DNA of 64,000 nucleotides from Helicobacter ganmani (GTDB lineage Bacteria > Campylobacterota > Campylobacteria > Campylobacterales > Helicobacteraceae), in NCBI RefSeq assembly GCF_003364315.1, contig NZ_NXLS01000002.1, forward strand, positions 186,001 to 250,000, written 5' to 3'. Made by a program: the position numbers and the translations under genes. Of the stretch, positions 48,201-56,110 are shown piece after piece. Every line of letters begins with the position of its first letter. Position 1 is the first letter of the stretch. The notes below the pieces were generated by a model. That model ran no database searches, was not told the origin of the DNA, and was given only the letters and a program-made list of their open reading frames with translations.

Positions 48201-48373
48201 ATAACTTCCGCACTTGCGCCGGGATAAGTAGCAGATACTGCGACTTCTGGTGGAGTTACTTGAGGATATTCCTCCACTGCCAAAGAAAAAGCCGACAAAG
48301 CCCCAGCAATGACAATGATAATGGACATCACCATTGCCAAAACAGGACGTTCAATAAAAAATTTAGAAAACAT
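45248..48373 (-). CDS. cmeB: RND multidrug efflux transporter (CmeB-like)
   Basis: Proton-driven inner-membrane pump of the HAE1 family. The 1041-residue product starts MFSKFFIERPVLAMV and shows 12 helices, the two large periplasmic loops, the helix-4 Asp pair of the proton path (GLILAIGIVVDDAIIVIENVER), and TLFGL... and GLITLIALAAKNAILIIEFA in the second half. It most resembles CmeB and AcrB rather than heavy-metal CzcA pumps. It lies 15 bases after cmeA and overlaps cmeC. It should export bile salts and antibiotics, which is inference from the family. Confidence 0.93.
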   Translation of the reverse strand: MFSKFFIERPVLAMVMSIIIVIAGALSAFSLAVEEYPQVTPPEVAVSATYPGASAEVISNTVASVLENSINGVENMIYMQSSSTSSGSLSINVYFTNETDPDQATINVNNRVQAVLSQLPQEVQRYGVTVNKQSSTILAVYSLFSDMPNQDATYIANYAAINILDELKRVPGVGDATLFSRQEYSMRIWLSPDKLTKYNLTPSEVIALVQEQNSQFAAGFFGQEPVRKDLEFTYSVTTKGRFSDAKEFEEILIKTNEDGSALRLKDIARIELGAEDYSVNAYYNQKEAVAFGVFLQPGANALDVADGVAAKLEELSKDFPDGLQYAIPYDTTQFVKISIGEVIKTFVEAIILVVIVIYFFLQNFRATIIPVIAVPVSIIGSFAGMYLLGFSINLLTLFGLILAIGIVVDDAIIVIENVERLIHAEKLPVKEATIKAMEEIQSPVIAIVLVLSAVFIPVAFIGGFSGEIYKQFAVTIVISVVISGFVALTLTPALCVSILKTKEPKPFYIVKKFNTFFDWLTHKFTEKVAHTIRRGSLYVILFVGLLAITAGLFTRVPSGLVPSEDKGVLLISMQLPPATALSKTTQMADFVAESVMNNPNSYSIMTLAGYDMLSSAVRSHGGTAFIMLKDWKERKSAGQHSQALAGSLTGQLMKYPSAIIFALNPPPIMGLSLTDGFEMYIQDRTGAPVQELQKNTQLVLEAAQKRPELTGLRTTLSVNVPQYHIDLDREKAKAMGVNVVDAFTTLQATFGAYYVNDFNLFGRTYKVNVQSESPFREKPEDLRNVFVRSNSGELVPISALVKYERVIGPDILERFNLFPAAQISGDAKPGYSSGDALLAIEEVANEVLPEGYTIAFSGSSYQEKASSGTGAVAFIFGLVFVFLILAAQYERWLMPLAVVTAVPFAVFGAILATWLRGLNNDIYFQVGLITLIALAAKNAILIIEFAMQAREHEGKDIYDSAVEAARLRFRPIVMTSLAFTIGVFPLAISTGAGAASRHAIGTGVIGGMLAATFIATFFIPLFYTYFARFSEFIASFRSKHV

Positions 48374-48388
48374 TAAAGAATCCTTTGC

Positions 48389-49501
48389 TTAAGGCTTAGC
48401 CTGATTGTTTGGAGCTTGATTGGTCTGTGCCTGATTGAGCGGAGTTACTGGAGCACCCGGGCGCAATTTAATCAACTGACTTGTAACAATTATATCTCCG
48501 TCATTCAAACCACTTTTGATTATCACATCGTTACCGATATTATAACCTAACACCACAGGTGTTGGCTGGGCTTTCCCCTCCACAACTTTAAAGACAAAGC
48601 TTCCTTTGGCGTCTTGCATTAGTGCTACTTGTGGAATCGCAATGCAATCTTTTGCGATGATTCCATCTAAACGAATGCGCGAAAATTCTCCGGGCACCAA
48701 CAAATGCTCTGGATTCTCTACAATAGCACGCGCTTTAATTGTTGCCGTACTTGGTTCTAAAACGCTATCAATAAAGTCTAATTTACCAAGATTATCAAAA
48801 GGTGTGCCATCAGAAAGCAGATAAATCACCTTGACATTTTCATAATCCAAAGTGCGCAAGAAATAATAATCATTGCTAGGGATAGAAAATTCTGCGTGGA
48901 TTGGGTCTAATTGCGTAATGGTTGTGAGCAAATTATCTGCTCCTACTTTACCCACCAAATCACCGATGTCGTAACGCTTCATACTGATTTTACCACTTGC
49001 AGTTGCCATTACATCAGTGTAACCCAAATCAATCATTGCCGCGTCCAAGTTCGCACGCGTATTTTCATAAGTAGATTGTGCAGAATCATATTCTTTTGGG
49101 CTAAGTGCTTTATTTTTGAAAAGCTTTTGTGCTCTAATCCAATCACGTTGTGCAGCTTTAAAAGCTGCTCGTGCCATATTGACAGCTGCTTGATATTTGT
49201 CAGGTTCAATTTTAAAGAGCTTATCGCCCTTTTTAACCAATGCACCCTCAACAAAATATTGCTCCAACAAAACTCCCTCTACACGTGCATAGATTCCTAC
49301 ACTCTGCAAACTTGTTAGCTTTGCAGGATATTCAAAGTTAATCGGCACATCTTGTCTTTTAACATTATGCGTATTAACAGGAAGTGCCATATTTTGCTGT
49401 TGTTCTCCGCCTTTATTTTCTTTAGAACAACCTGTTAATAAGACAACACCACAAAGGACGCCTAAAAATAATTGAGAAAGTATTTTAAGATAATTTTTCA
49501 T
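48389..49501 (-). CDS. cmeA: Periplasmic adaptor of RND efflux pump (CmeA-like lipoprotein)
   Basis: Membrane fusion protein that bridges pump and channel. The 370-residue product has a lipoprotein signal (LFLGVLCGVVLLTGCSKE), barrel and lipoyl parts (VGIYARVEGVLLEQYFVEGA, KGDKLFKIEPD), a hairpin of helices (about 110-165), and the second lipoyl half (GKISMKRYDIGDLVGK). First gene of the operon; a palindrome that may be its operator lies about 90 bases upstream of the start. Confidence 0.92.
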   Translation of the reverse strand: MKNYLKILSQLFLGVLCGVVLLTGCSKENKGGEQQQNMALPVNTHNVKRQDVPINFEYPAKLTSLQSVGIYARVEGVLLEQYFVEGALVKKGDKLFKIEPDKYQAAVNMARAAFKAAQRDWIRAQKLFKNKALSPKEYDSAQSTYENTRANLDAAMIDLGYTDVMATASGKISMKRYDIGDLVGKVGADNLLTTITQLDPIHAEFSIPSNDYYFLRTLDYENVKVIYLLSDGTPFDNLGKLDFIDSVLEPSTATIKARAIVENPEHLLVPGEFSRIRLDGIIAKDCIAIPQVALMQDAKGSFVFKVVEGKAQPTPVVLGYNIGNDVIIKSGLNDGDIIVTSQLIKLRPGAPVTPLNQAQTNQAPNNQAKP

Positions 49502-49586
49502 TTTTTCTCTTTTATATGAATGATTCCAAGCATAGGGCTTGCTTGGTATTTAAATGCCTGTAAGACAATTTGTTTTGTAAAAATTC

Positions 49587-49607
49587 TGCGTAATGGCATA
49601 TTACACA
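49587..49607. promoter_or_regulatory. Palindromic operator candidate upstream of cmeA
   Basis: TGCGTAAT-GGCAT-ATTACACA forms an inverted repeat with arms of eight bases and one mismatch. It lies 86-106 bases upstream of the cmeA start. It resembles the TGTAAT/ATTACA palindrome bound by the TetR-type repressor CmeR in C. jejuni (from memory). No cmeR-like gene is in the window. Confidence 0.55.
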
Positions 49608-49747
49608 AAATTTAATGCGATATTTTAACTCAAAAAAACCTTAAAAATAATAAAAAATCCTGAACTGCTTTAAAAAAACTTCAAAATTCTATAAGACAAA
49701 AGAGGTTTCAACCTTTGAGATTCCATTGTTTTTTGCAATCTCAAAGC

Positions 49748-49790
49748 TACGGATTGCCACGATTCCATAATATAGAATCTCGCAATAACG
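49748..49790. repeat. Dispersed palindromic repeat, single unit
   Basis: On the minus strand it reads CGTTATTGCGA, inner hairpin GATTC-TATATTATG-GAATC, then GGCAATCCGTAG. It lies directly downstream of the next hypothetical gene on the minus strand. A weaker inverted pair GAGATTCC... / ...AATCTC (49708-49744) adjoins it. The rest of the 295-base gap to cmeA holds only the cme promoter region. Confidence 0.7.
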
Positions 49791-49796
49791 CATTGT

Positions 49797-50480
49797 CTAA
49801 TTTTGCAACCTTTCTGCTTTGTCCCATTCCAAAGGCGCTATAATCTCTCTTAATTGCATTTGTAATTGCTCATATTTTTGGCAAATACATTCTGTTGCGC
49901 TTTGCAATCCCTCACCAATTCCGTCCAATGTTTTTATAACTTGACGCGCTTTGATAGAAATATCTTGCAAAACTCCATTGGTCATTGCAGGGCTCATTAC
50001 TTTCTTACTCAATTTTAAAGTCATCAAACTGATTAATTCGCCATTTTTTTGCATCAACCTTGAAACATTTAAAATATCCTCCAAATCCGTTTGGGCAAAT
50101 GTTAAACTCTCTTTTAACTCTTGTGTTTTAGAGTGCAAAACAGCCAAAAATTCATAAGAATGTTTGGAATCTTTTTTGACACTCTTGCTTTTGTGCGCAT
50201 TTTTGGTCTTGGCAAACTCAACACCATTGCAATCTTGCAACAAATTCTTTAAACGAATTTCAAGATTCATTAAGGTTTGCATATGAATGTGAGAAATGAT
50301 TTCAAAACTTTTTTCTTTAGATTGATTGGCAAAGTTTCTATCTTGCAATTCCTTGATAGCAATATGGAAAGATTCTATATCCATTGTCATTGTATCAATA
50401 CAAACTGCTCTTTGACGCAAATGCCCAATCTGCGCCTCATAATACTGCCTTAACGATTCTATTTCCAATTTATTCAACAT
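49797..50480 (-). CDS. Hypothetical coiled-coil protein (227 residues)
   Basis: I recognise no family. The product is predicted almost entirely helical, with heptad-like stretches (LNKLEIESLRQYYEAQIGHL, LHSKTQELKESLTFAQTDLE, CQKYEQLQMQLREIIAP) and a Lys/Ser-rich break near residue 95-110. No signal or membrane helix is seen. The ATG at 50480 has AAGGG eight bases upstream. It is not close to other genes on its strand, and a poly-C region lies upstream. It looks like a structural or signalling helper, which is a guess. Confidence 0.6.
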   Translation of the reverse strand: MLNKLEIESLRQYYEAQIGHLRQRAVCIDTMTMDIESFHIAIKELQDRNFANQSKEKSFEIISHIHMQTLMNLEIRLKNLLQDCNGVEFAKTKNAHKSKSVKKDSKHSYEFLAVLHSKTQELKESLTFAQTDLEDILNVSRLMQKNGELISLMTLKLSKKVMSPAMTNGVLQDISIKARQVIKTLDGIGEGLQSATECICQKYEQLQMQLREIIAPLEWDKAERLQN

Positions 50481-50571
50481 CAATATTACCCTTCTTTAGT
50501 GTTTATCAATAATTCTAAAGTGAAGATTGCAAAAGAATTGCTTACCTAAAAGAATCTGATATGATAGAATA

Positions 50572-50673
50572 ATGAGAAAAAATTTGCCAAATGAAGAGAG
50601 GAATAAAAGCGGATTTTTTAAATTTAGAGATGTTAATTTTTCTACTAAAAGCCCCCCCCCCCCGCAGGAATAG
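50572..50673 (+). other. Short reading frame ending in a C12 tract
   Basis: An ATG at 50572 opens a 33-codon frame reading MRKNLPNEERNKSGFFKF and RDVNFSTKS, then four Pro from the C tract and stop. With 13 C it would end PAGIAFK a few codons later. The ribosome-binding site is poor. It may be the eroded start of a phase-variable gene. Nothing else is visible in the 399-base gap between the coiled-coil gene and the tRNA pair. Confidence 0.3.
50652..50663 (+). repeat. Poly-C tract (12 C) between genes
   Basis: Twelve C after AAAAG and before GCAGGAATAG. The 3' context GCAG(A)GAATAG is almost the same as that after the kinase tract at 31904-31914. Confidence 0.9.
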
Positions 50674-50879
50674 CCTTTAAGTAAAATAAGATTTATTGTG
50701 GTTTGTTTGAATTGCAAAAACATTTCATTCCTTAAATACGCTCAAATGATAGAATAAGTTTCTAATCCACACTAGACTAACAAGCTAAACAATGATTTAT
50801 TTTATAGAGAATAAAATTAAGATTCCATAAAGTTATATTAATCCATCAAAATTTATGAGAATTTAAGGAAGAGGGAGAA

Positions 50880-50956
50880 TGGTACGCCCGGAGGAATTCG
50901 AATCCCCGACCTACAGGACCGCAACCTGTTGCTCTATCCAGCTGAGCTACGGACGC
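50880..50956 (-). tRNA. tRNA-Arg (anticodon GCG)
   Basis: The minus strand folds as a complete cloverleaf: acceptor GCGTCCG with CGGGCGT, D arm GCTC/GAGC, anticodon stem ACAGG/CCTGT with loop TTGCGGT (anticodon GCG, codon CGC), TTCGAAT T-loop, and encoded CCA at the 3' end. It is five bases downstream of tRNA-Ala. Confidence 0.93.
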
Positions 50957-50961
50957 ATATA

Positions 50962-51037
50962 TGGTGGAGTGTAGGAGGTTCGAACTCCTGACCTCAACGC
51001 TGCCAGCGTTGCGCTCTCCCAGCTGAGCTAACACCCC
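50962..51037 (-). tRNA. tRNA-Ala (anticodon GGC)
   Basis: Acceptor GGGGTGT pairs with ACACTCC; the anticodon stem CAACG/CGTTG closes loop CTGGCAG (anticodon GGC, codon GCC). GTTCGAAC T-loop and encoded CCA are present. It is 44 bases downstream of coaE's end on the same strand, followed by tRNA-Arg, probably one transcript. Confidence 0.93.
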
Positions 51038-51081
51038 TACACTTTTACTAAAAGGCGTAATTATAGCAAACAAAGCTTAAA

Positions 51082-51693
51082 TTAAATTTTAAGCTTTTGT
51101 AGAGAGTGCAAATAAGTTTCCACCGCACTTTGCAATTCCTCTAAGCTTCCTGAATTGTCAATCACATAACTAGCCATTGCGCATTTATCTTCTAATGGCA
51201 TTTGCGATTCTATACGACAAAGCGCATCTTGCTCACTTAGGTGATTGCGTTTCTTAAGACGTTCAATCTGTAAATCCTTTGTTGTGTAAATCAGCAGAGA
51301 TTGCTGAATTGGATAATGTTTTGTCTCAAAAAATAAAGGAATATCAATAAAATATAAAACCTTTTTACTTTCTTGCTTTTGCGCTTGTTGTAGAATCTCT
51401 TTTCGGATTTTTGGGTGCAAAATGGATTCCAACTTGCCCCTAGCAACTTTGTCTGCAAACACAATCTTTCCTAATTTTTGCCTATCAATCCTCAATGCGC
51501 AATCACTACAATCTGCACTTAAGATTTCATCACCAAAAAGCGCAATCACTTCTTTTGCGCTAGAATCCAATATCGTATGTGCAATCTCATCTGCACAAAT
51601 AATATGATACCCATAAAGCTTTAGCAGCGAAGCCACTGTGCTTTTGCCACTTGCGATTCCACCGCTTAATGCAATAGCATATCTAAGCTTCAA
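51082..51693 (-). CDS. coaE: Dephospho-CoA kinase
   Basis: It performs the last step of coenzyme A synthesis. The 203-residue product has the P-loop GGIASGKSTVASLL near residue 11-24, ICADEIAH for substrate, the LESILHPKIR segment, and FIDIPLFFETK. It starts inside the end of speE (4-base ATGA overlap). coaE next to speE is, from memory, the arrangement in H. pylori, where gatA and guaB lie immediately before; here about 13 kb separates them. Confidence 0.95.
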   Translation of the reverse strand: MKLRYAIALSGGIASGKSTVASLLKLYGYHIICADEIAHTILDSSAKEVIALFGDEILSADCSDCALRIDRQKLGKIVFADKVARGKLESILHPKIRKEILQQAQKQESKKVLYFIDIPLFFETKHYPIQQSLLIYTTKDLQIERLKKRNHLSEQDALCRIESQMPLEDKCAMASYVIDNSGSLEELQSAVETYLHSLQKLKI

Positions 51694-52493
51694 TTTTTCG
51701 CTACTCCAAAAAGCATGTTTTTAACGGATTTTGGTAACACAAATGCACTCAAATGTAAATTTGCGTGATAATATTGCAATCCCTCTAACATATCTGCGCG
51801 TTGCAACTGAATATCCGCTGTGGGGTGATAGATTTTAGAGGCAAAAATATAACAATCTTGTAAAAGAGACAAAGGCGCGAAACAAGGCATTTTCACCCCA
51901 AAATCTCCCAAAGATTCCAATAAACGCTTGACTTCTAAGGTTTCTAAAAGAATCTGTGGTGATTTTATCATTAAAATTCCTTTTTCTTCTAGCAAAGGCT
52001 GATAATCCTGCGCTTGCTGTGCAGAATCCAAAAGCAGGACAATATCATAACTTACCCGATTTTCTTGTGTATTTTGCCTTAAAAATTCTTTACTTTGCTG
52101 TGGAATCAAAGTAAAGCGCGGGGATTCCATTACTTCTTTATAATGCGGAAAAAAGCTAACAAGCGATTCTAAAACCTTTAAATCAAATTGCAAAAAATCT
52201 ACGCATAAATCTTGATGACGCAAAAATTCAAAAGCAATTTCTAAGTTGAAACTTCCCGCAATCAATACACGCTTGGGTGCTCTGTGCGAACAAGCCAAGA
52301 GATGTGCCAAAAACTCACTTTGCACACAAAGCATTTTTTGAAGCAACATTCCTTCTTCTAGCAAGGCAATCTCACCAAATGCTTTGGAGGTAAAAAGCTC
52401 CAATGTATGCCTTTCACCTTTGACTTCGTGCAATTTGCGTTCTATTTTATATTCTTGTTGAAATTTATCGTTATAGGATTTTGTAACCCACAT
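51690..52493 (-). CDS. speE: Spermidine synthase-family aminopropyltransferase
   Basis: The 267-residue product has the spermidine-synthase fold: an N-terminal beta sheet (KLHEVKGERHTLELF), the Rossmann region (RVLIAGSFNLEIAFEFLRHQ) and LLLDSAQQAQDYQPLLEEKG near the active site. It is the short, divergent form found in Helicobacter; the aminopropyl-donor Gly-rich loop is not the classic GGGDG, so activity is uncertain. The alternative polyamine enzyme at 16098-17681 is also present. It overlaps coaE by ATGA. Confidence 0.8.
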   Translation of the reverse strand: MWVTKSYNDKFQQEYKIERKLHEVKGERHTLELFTSKAFGEIALLEEGMLLQKMLCVQSEFLAHLLACSHRAPKRVLIAGSFNLEIAFEFLRHQDLCVDFLQFDLKVLESLVSFFPHYKEVMESPRFTLIPQQSKEFLRQNTQENRVSYDIVLLLDSAQQAQDYQPLLEEKGILMIKSPQILLETLEVKRLLESLGDFGVKMPCFAPLSLLQDCYIFASKIYHPTADIQLQRADMLEGLQYYHANLHLSAFVLPKSVKNMLFGVAKN

Positions 52494-52564
52494 ATTTTTC
52501 CTTTATTCGTTAAATCTCAAAAGCCTATTGTAATTTTGGTAAAAATATCTTTAAACTTATATGT

Positions 52565-53098
52565 TTAGTTCAATACCAAATAAAAATCTTTTCCTATAAA
52601 GAAAATTTTACTCATTCCCTTGCTTTCTTCTACTACAAGAATCTTTGTAGAAGCATTAAGAAAGTTTTGCACCAAAATGTCTTCGTGTGTCATCGTATTG
52701 GGTTCGCACATTTTACGCGTCATTCCGACATTGTCTAGGTGGAAAGATTGCTCTTGAATCAAATAACTTCCAAAAAATTGATTACATCCAAAAGTGCCAT
52801 AGATTTGATTTTTGGAGAACTGCAAAATCGGGAGATTCTCTACATTTTTTTCTAAAATAATGGTTTTGCCTTTGAAATGATATGAATGGATTTTCCATTC
52901 TTTTTTGGATTCCAAAAGCGTTACAAAATCCACTTCCTCACAATTCTTAGCCGTCTTTGTTCCTTGATGATAGCAGGGAGCAAACTTTAGGTCATTGGGA
53001 GTAACAACACTAGAACTACAACTTACAAAGGTAAAAGCCGCCGCACTCATCGCCATACCAAACAAACCCCATTTCAAAATTTCTTGCATTTTACGCAT
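52565..53098 (-). CDS. META/HslJ-domain lipoprotein
   Basis: The 177-residue product has a lipoprotein signal (GLFGMAMSAAAFTFVSCSSS, Cys at about 27) and a C-terminal META domain (about 65-175) with the typical KNQIYGTFGCNQFFGSY and VGMTRKMCEP. In E. coli the HslJ protein contributes to novobiocin resistance and META lipoproteins are envelope proteins of unclear role. It follows the SurA-like gene by nine bases and may act with it in the envelope. Confidence 0.75.
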   Translation of the reverse strand: MRKMQEILKWGLFGMAMSAAAFTFVSCSSSVVTPNDLKFAPCYHQGTKTAKNCEEVDFVTLLESKKEWKIHSYHFKGKTIILEKNVENLPILQFSKNQIYGTFGCNQFFGSYLIQEQSFHLDNVGMTRKMCEPNTMTHEDILVQNFLNASTKILVVEESKGMSKIFFIGKDFYLVLN

Positions 53099-53107
53099 AC
53101 TTACTCC

Positions 53108-53980
53108 TTAATTTAAACGTACAATATTTACCTTTGCGTTAGAACGCAACTTTTCAAAATATTCATAAATCAAATAATCCTCTTTTTGTTCCATTATTTT
53201 TTGCAAAACTACATTGCGCACATTATCATAAGGCAAAAGCGCAGGATTATTTTTTGCCTTAATCAAAAACACAACAAATTCATCAGAAACAGGAAAAATC
53301 GGAGTGAATCTGCCGATTGCCCCTTGTGTAAAAGCACTGACGATTTGCGGATGTAACTCCATTGTTTGCAATACTTCATTTGTCTTTTGCACATTGGGCA
53401 AAACGACTTTACCATTACTTTGGACAACTTTTTCAAGTGATTTTGCCTCTTTGCTGAAGTATTTGACGACATCTATGCTTTGAGGGATAGAAAATTCTTG
53501 CTTGTGCGTATTATAATAATTTTCAAGCTCTTTTTCATCTACCATTCTCAAACCCTCTTGCGTAATAGATTGATAAAGCTTTCTTTTTTGCAAATTGCGT
53601 TTAATTTCCTCTTTGTAATGCTCCCAATTTCCGCCATTCCCTTGAATATAATTTCTCACTTGCTCCAATGTTGCCTTTTTTTGCTTTGCGATTCGTGCAA
53701 TCTCATCTTGAATCTCTATCTCATTGACAATAATTTTTCTTTTATCTATTTCCTCTTTATGCAAGCGGTCATTAATAAGCAAGTCTATCGCAATCTGTTG
53801 CGAAACTTTGTCGCGTTGCTGTATTTTATAAACTTCCATTAAAGTAACAGGATAATCATTGACGAAAAATGCGATTCCATTCACGAGAGAAGGGGCAGCA
53901 AATAAGCTAGAATGGGCTAGCAAAAAACCAAAACCCACAAAATAAACAAGAAATTTTAGATTCCATTTGTGTTTTGCCAT
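53108..53980 (-). CDS. SurA/PpiC-like periplasmic chaperone
   Basis: The 290-residue product has a signal peptide (about 1-28, VYFVGFGFLLAHSSLFAA), then a SurA N-terminal domain (NGIAFFVNDYPVTLMEVYKI, LLINDRLHKEEIDKRKI, VRNYIQGNGGNWEHYKEEIK). The C-terminal part (SIDVVKYFSKEAKSL, GAIGRFTPIFPVSDEFVVF) looks like a degenerate parvulin domain. SurA-type proteins help outer-membrane proteins fold. It lies upstream of the META lipoprotein gene, with the same orientation. Catalytic isomerase activity is not assured. Confidence 0.75.
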   Translation of the reverse strand: MAKHKWNLKFLVYFVGFGFLLAHSSLFAAPSLVNGIAFFVNDYPVTLMEVYKIQQRDKVSQQIAIDLLINDRLHKEEIDKRKIIVNEIEIQDEIARIAKQKKATLEQVRNYIQGNGGNWEHYKEEIKRNLQKRKLYQSITQEGLRMVDEKELENYYNTHKQEFSIPQSIDVVKYFSKEAKSLEKVVQSNGKVVLPNVQKTNEVLQTMELHPQIVSAFTQGAIGRFTPIFPVSDEFVVFLIKAKNNPALLPYDNVRNVVLQKIMEQKEDYLIYEYFEKLRSNAKVNIVRLN

Positions 53981-54036
53981 TATGATTCCTAAATCTAAAT
54001 TTTGAGCAATTTTAGCAGAATCTCTCTAGGTTTTTG

Positions 54037-55416
54037 TTAAAATGCGCCAAATCTTTTAAGTACATCTTGCAAAATTTTATCAAAGCATACAAAACTTTCC
54101 AAGTCAAGCTCTTCACGCACAGAATGCGGGTGAGAAATATTTGGACCAATAGAGGCAAAACAAATGGAGGGATATTTTTGTTTTAAGATTCCACATTCAA
54201 GCCCCGCGTGGATACTTTTTAGTTGCGCGTTAGGATTATGCTTTTGAGCAATTTGCAAGACATTTTGCAACAACTCGCTTTCCTCTCTCTCCCAAGGCGC
54301 ATAATAATCTAATAATTCAACCTCAAAACCCAATGCTTCTAATCTCATTTTCTCTTTGGCAATATTGTCCTGCATTAAAGATTCTTGATTTCCTCTCCCC
54401 ATTACCACAAATTCTATCTGCACTTTTTCACCCTGAAAGTCTTGTTGCAAAATACCAAGATTACTTGAAAGAATCGGCTCGGTATTTTGAGCAACTATGA
54501 CGCCATTTTGTAAGTCTAAAATAGCTTCCAAAAGCTTACAAATATCAAAAGTCTTTCTTTGTTTTTCTAGTGGTTTTTTCGTAACTTTAAATTGCACACA
54601 ATCCCCTAAACCTCCTTGTGTGATTCTTTCTAGGATTTCTTTGCATTGCGCCGTTCCCTCCTGTGGAATCGCAACAGATAAAGTCGCATTCACAGGAATA
54701 GAATTCCTCTTTTCTCCCCCACAAAACTCTATTGCTAGTGCGCCACATTCTATAAGAGATTGTGCCACTTTGGCTAATTCCAAAATCGCATTAGGGATTC
54801 CTTTGTGGATTTCAATCCCACTATGTCCCCCAATAAAACCTTGCGTACAAATCTCCAAAACTTCACAATCTTTTGTGATTTCAAGACTTGGAAAAGACAT
54901 TTTACATTCCAAATCATAACCACCCGCACACGAGCATACCACCTCATCTATCTCCTCACTATCACAATTTAGCATATACGGAGCTAAAAGAGGCAGTGTA
55001 ATCTCCCTTGCTCCTATCATTCCTACTTCCTCATCTATCGTAAAGAGGCATTCTATATTTTGGCAATCCCTTAATGCAAGCAACATACAAGCCAAAGCCA
55101 CGCCATTATCTGCCCCCAAACTAGAATCCTCCGCACACAAAAATGCTTTGCCCTCACGCTCTATAAACTTAGGTTTTACCAAAAATTGTGCAGATTGTCC
55201 AACATACACCATATCATAATGTCCTTGCAAGCACAACTTCGGTAAGCCTTTTGTGCATAGCACATTGCCCGCTGTATCGCATTGTACTTTTGCGCCAAAC
55301 TTCTGCGCTTTTTCAATAATCCATTCTTTTAATGTTTGCGTTTGGAAGCTTGAATGCGGAATCGCACAAATTTCCAAAAATACCTTTATGGGTTCAAAAT
55401 TCTTATATTTTTGCAT
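54037..55416 (-). CDS. pepD: Aminoacyl-histidine dipeptidase (M20 family)
   Basis: Zinc dipeptidase that cleaves Xaa-His and other dipeptides in the cytoplasm. The 459-residue product shows metal ligands in LQGHYDMVYVG, the bridging Asp in EDSSLGADNGVALA, the general base Glu in FTIDEEVGMIGA, NCDSEE, and the dimerisation domain signature GFIGGHSGIEIHKG; the last His ligand is in IGPNISHPHSVREELD. Length is usual for PepD. It sits 10 bases after magIII on the same strand. Confidence 0.93.
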   Translation of the reverse strand: MQKYKNFEPIKVFLEICAIPHSSFQTQTLKEWIIEKAQKFGAKVQCDTAGNVLCTKGLPKLCLQGHYDMVYVGQSAQFLVKPKFIEREGKAFLCAEDSSLGADNGVALACMLLALRDCQNIECLFTIDEEVGMIGAREITLPLLAPYMLNCDSEEIDEVVCSCAGGYDLECKMSFPSLEITKDCEVLEICTQGFIGGHSGIEIHKGIPNAILELAKVAQSLIECGALAIEFCGGEKRNSIPVNATLSVAIPQEGTAQCKEILERITQGGLGDCVQFKVTKKPLEKQRKTFDICKLLEAILDLQNGVIVAQNTEPILSSNLGILQQDFQGEKVQIEFVVMGRGNQESLMQDNIAKEKMRLEALGFEVELLDYYAPWEREESELLQNVLQIAQKHNPNAQLKSIHAGLECGILKQKYPSICFASIGPNISHPHSVREELDLESFVCFDKILQDVLKRFGAF

Positions 55417-55426
55417 ATTTTTTCCT

Positions 55427-56110
55427 TTAGATTTTATGAATTTTACAATATTCTACAATTTTACCATGGAATCTTGCAAAGAGCAGATTAAGCGGAATCT
55501 TAAAGCCATAAAGCGTGCAAACCTTGTCATAATTTTCATACACTCCACTGCTTAACCAAATTTGTAAATCCTCATAAGACTCCAAAGTATAACCATAGCT
55601 TTGGAGTAGCTTATAAGTGTATTTGTCTGCAACCATTACTTCTTTTCCTAATCCATAGCACAAAATCGCATCGCAACTCTCGGCTCCAATGCCCTTTTGA
55701 CTCAAAAGCCACTGCCTTGAAACTTGCGCACAAAAACTTGCATAGTCTCCAAAATCTTTTAAAATATTCTGACAAAGTTGCTGGATTCTTGCTGCTTTTT
55801 GGCGGTATAATCCGACATTTTGAATGAGATTCTGTAAGGTTGGCAAGGACATCTCACTCAAAGAGTTTAGATTCAATACTTCTTTGTTTTTTAATTTTTC
55901 TAACGCACTAGAAACTTGCTCCCAACGCGTATTTTGTACCAAAATCACCCCAACAATTACTTCAAAACTTAGCGCATTAGGCCACCACCATAAATCTTTT
56001 AAGGATTCCAAATCCGCTAAAGAAATCTCTACAAAGTCTTGTGGAATCACTGGCAAAAGATTCTGCGACTTTAGATACTCTAGCAATTCATAACTATCTG
56101 CGATTCTCAT
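55427..56110 (-). CDS. magIII: 3-methyladenine DNA glycosylase, MagIII type
   Basis: Base-excision repair enzyme of the endonuclease III fold that removes 3-methyladenine. The 227-residue product has WWWPNALSFEVIVGVILVQN near residue 41-60, the helix-hairpin-helix LLSQKGIGAESCDAIL and the catalytic Asp in MVADKYTYKLL. No four-Cys cluster is visible at the C-terminus, as expected for MagIII and unlike Nth. Its ATG overlaps the rarA stop, so the two repair genes are coupled. Confidence 0.88.
   Translation of the reverse strand: MRIADSYELLEYLKSQNLLPVIPQDFVEISLADLESLKDLWWWPNALSFEVIVGVILVQNTRWEQVSSALEKLKNKEVLNLNSLSEMSLPTLQNLIQNVGLYRQKAARIQQLCQNILKDFGDYASFCAQVSRQWLLSQKGIGAESCDAILCYGLGKEVMVADKYTYKLLQSYGYTLESYEDLQIWLSSGVYENYDKVCTLYGFKIPLNLLFARFHGKIVEYCKIHKI

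Noticed and set aside
50496-50723. A 75-codon minus-strand frame across the C12 tract
   Set aside because: It has no ribosome-binding site, contains the glycine run only because of the tract, and resembles no protein; the plus-strand frame is no less likely.
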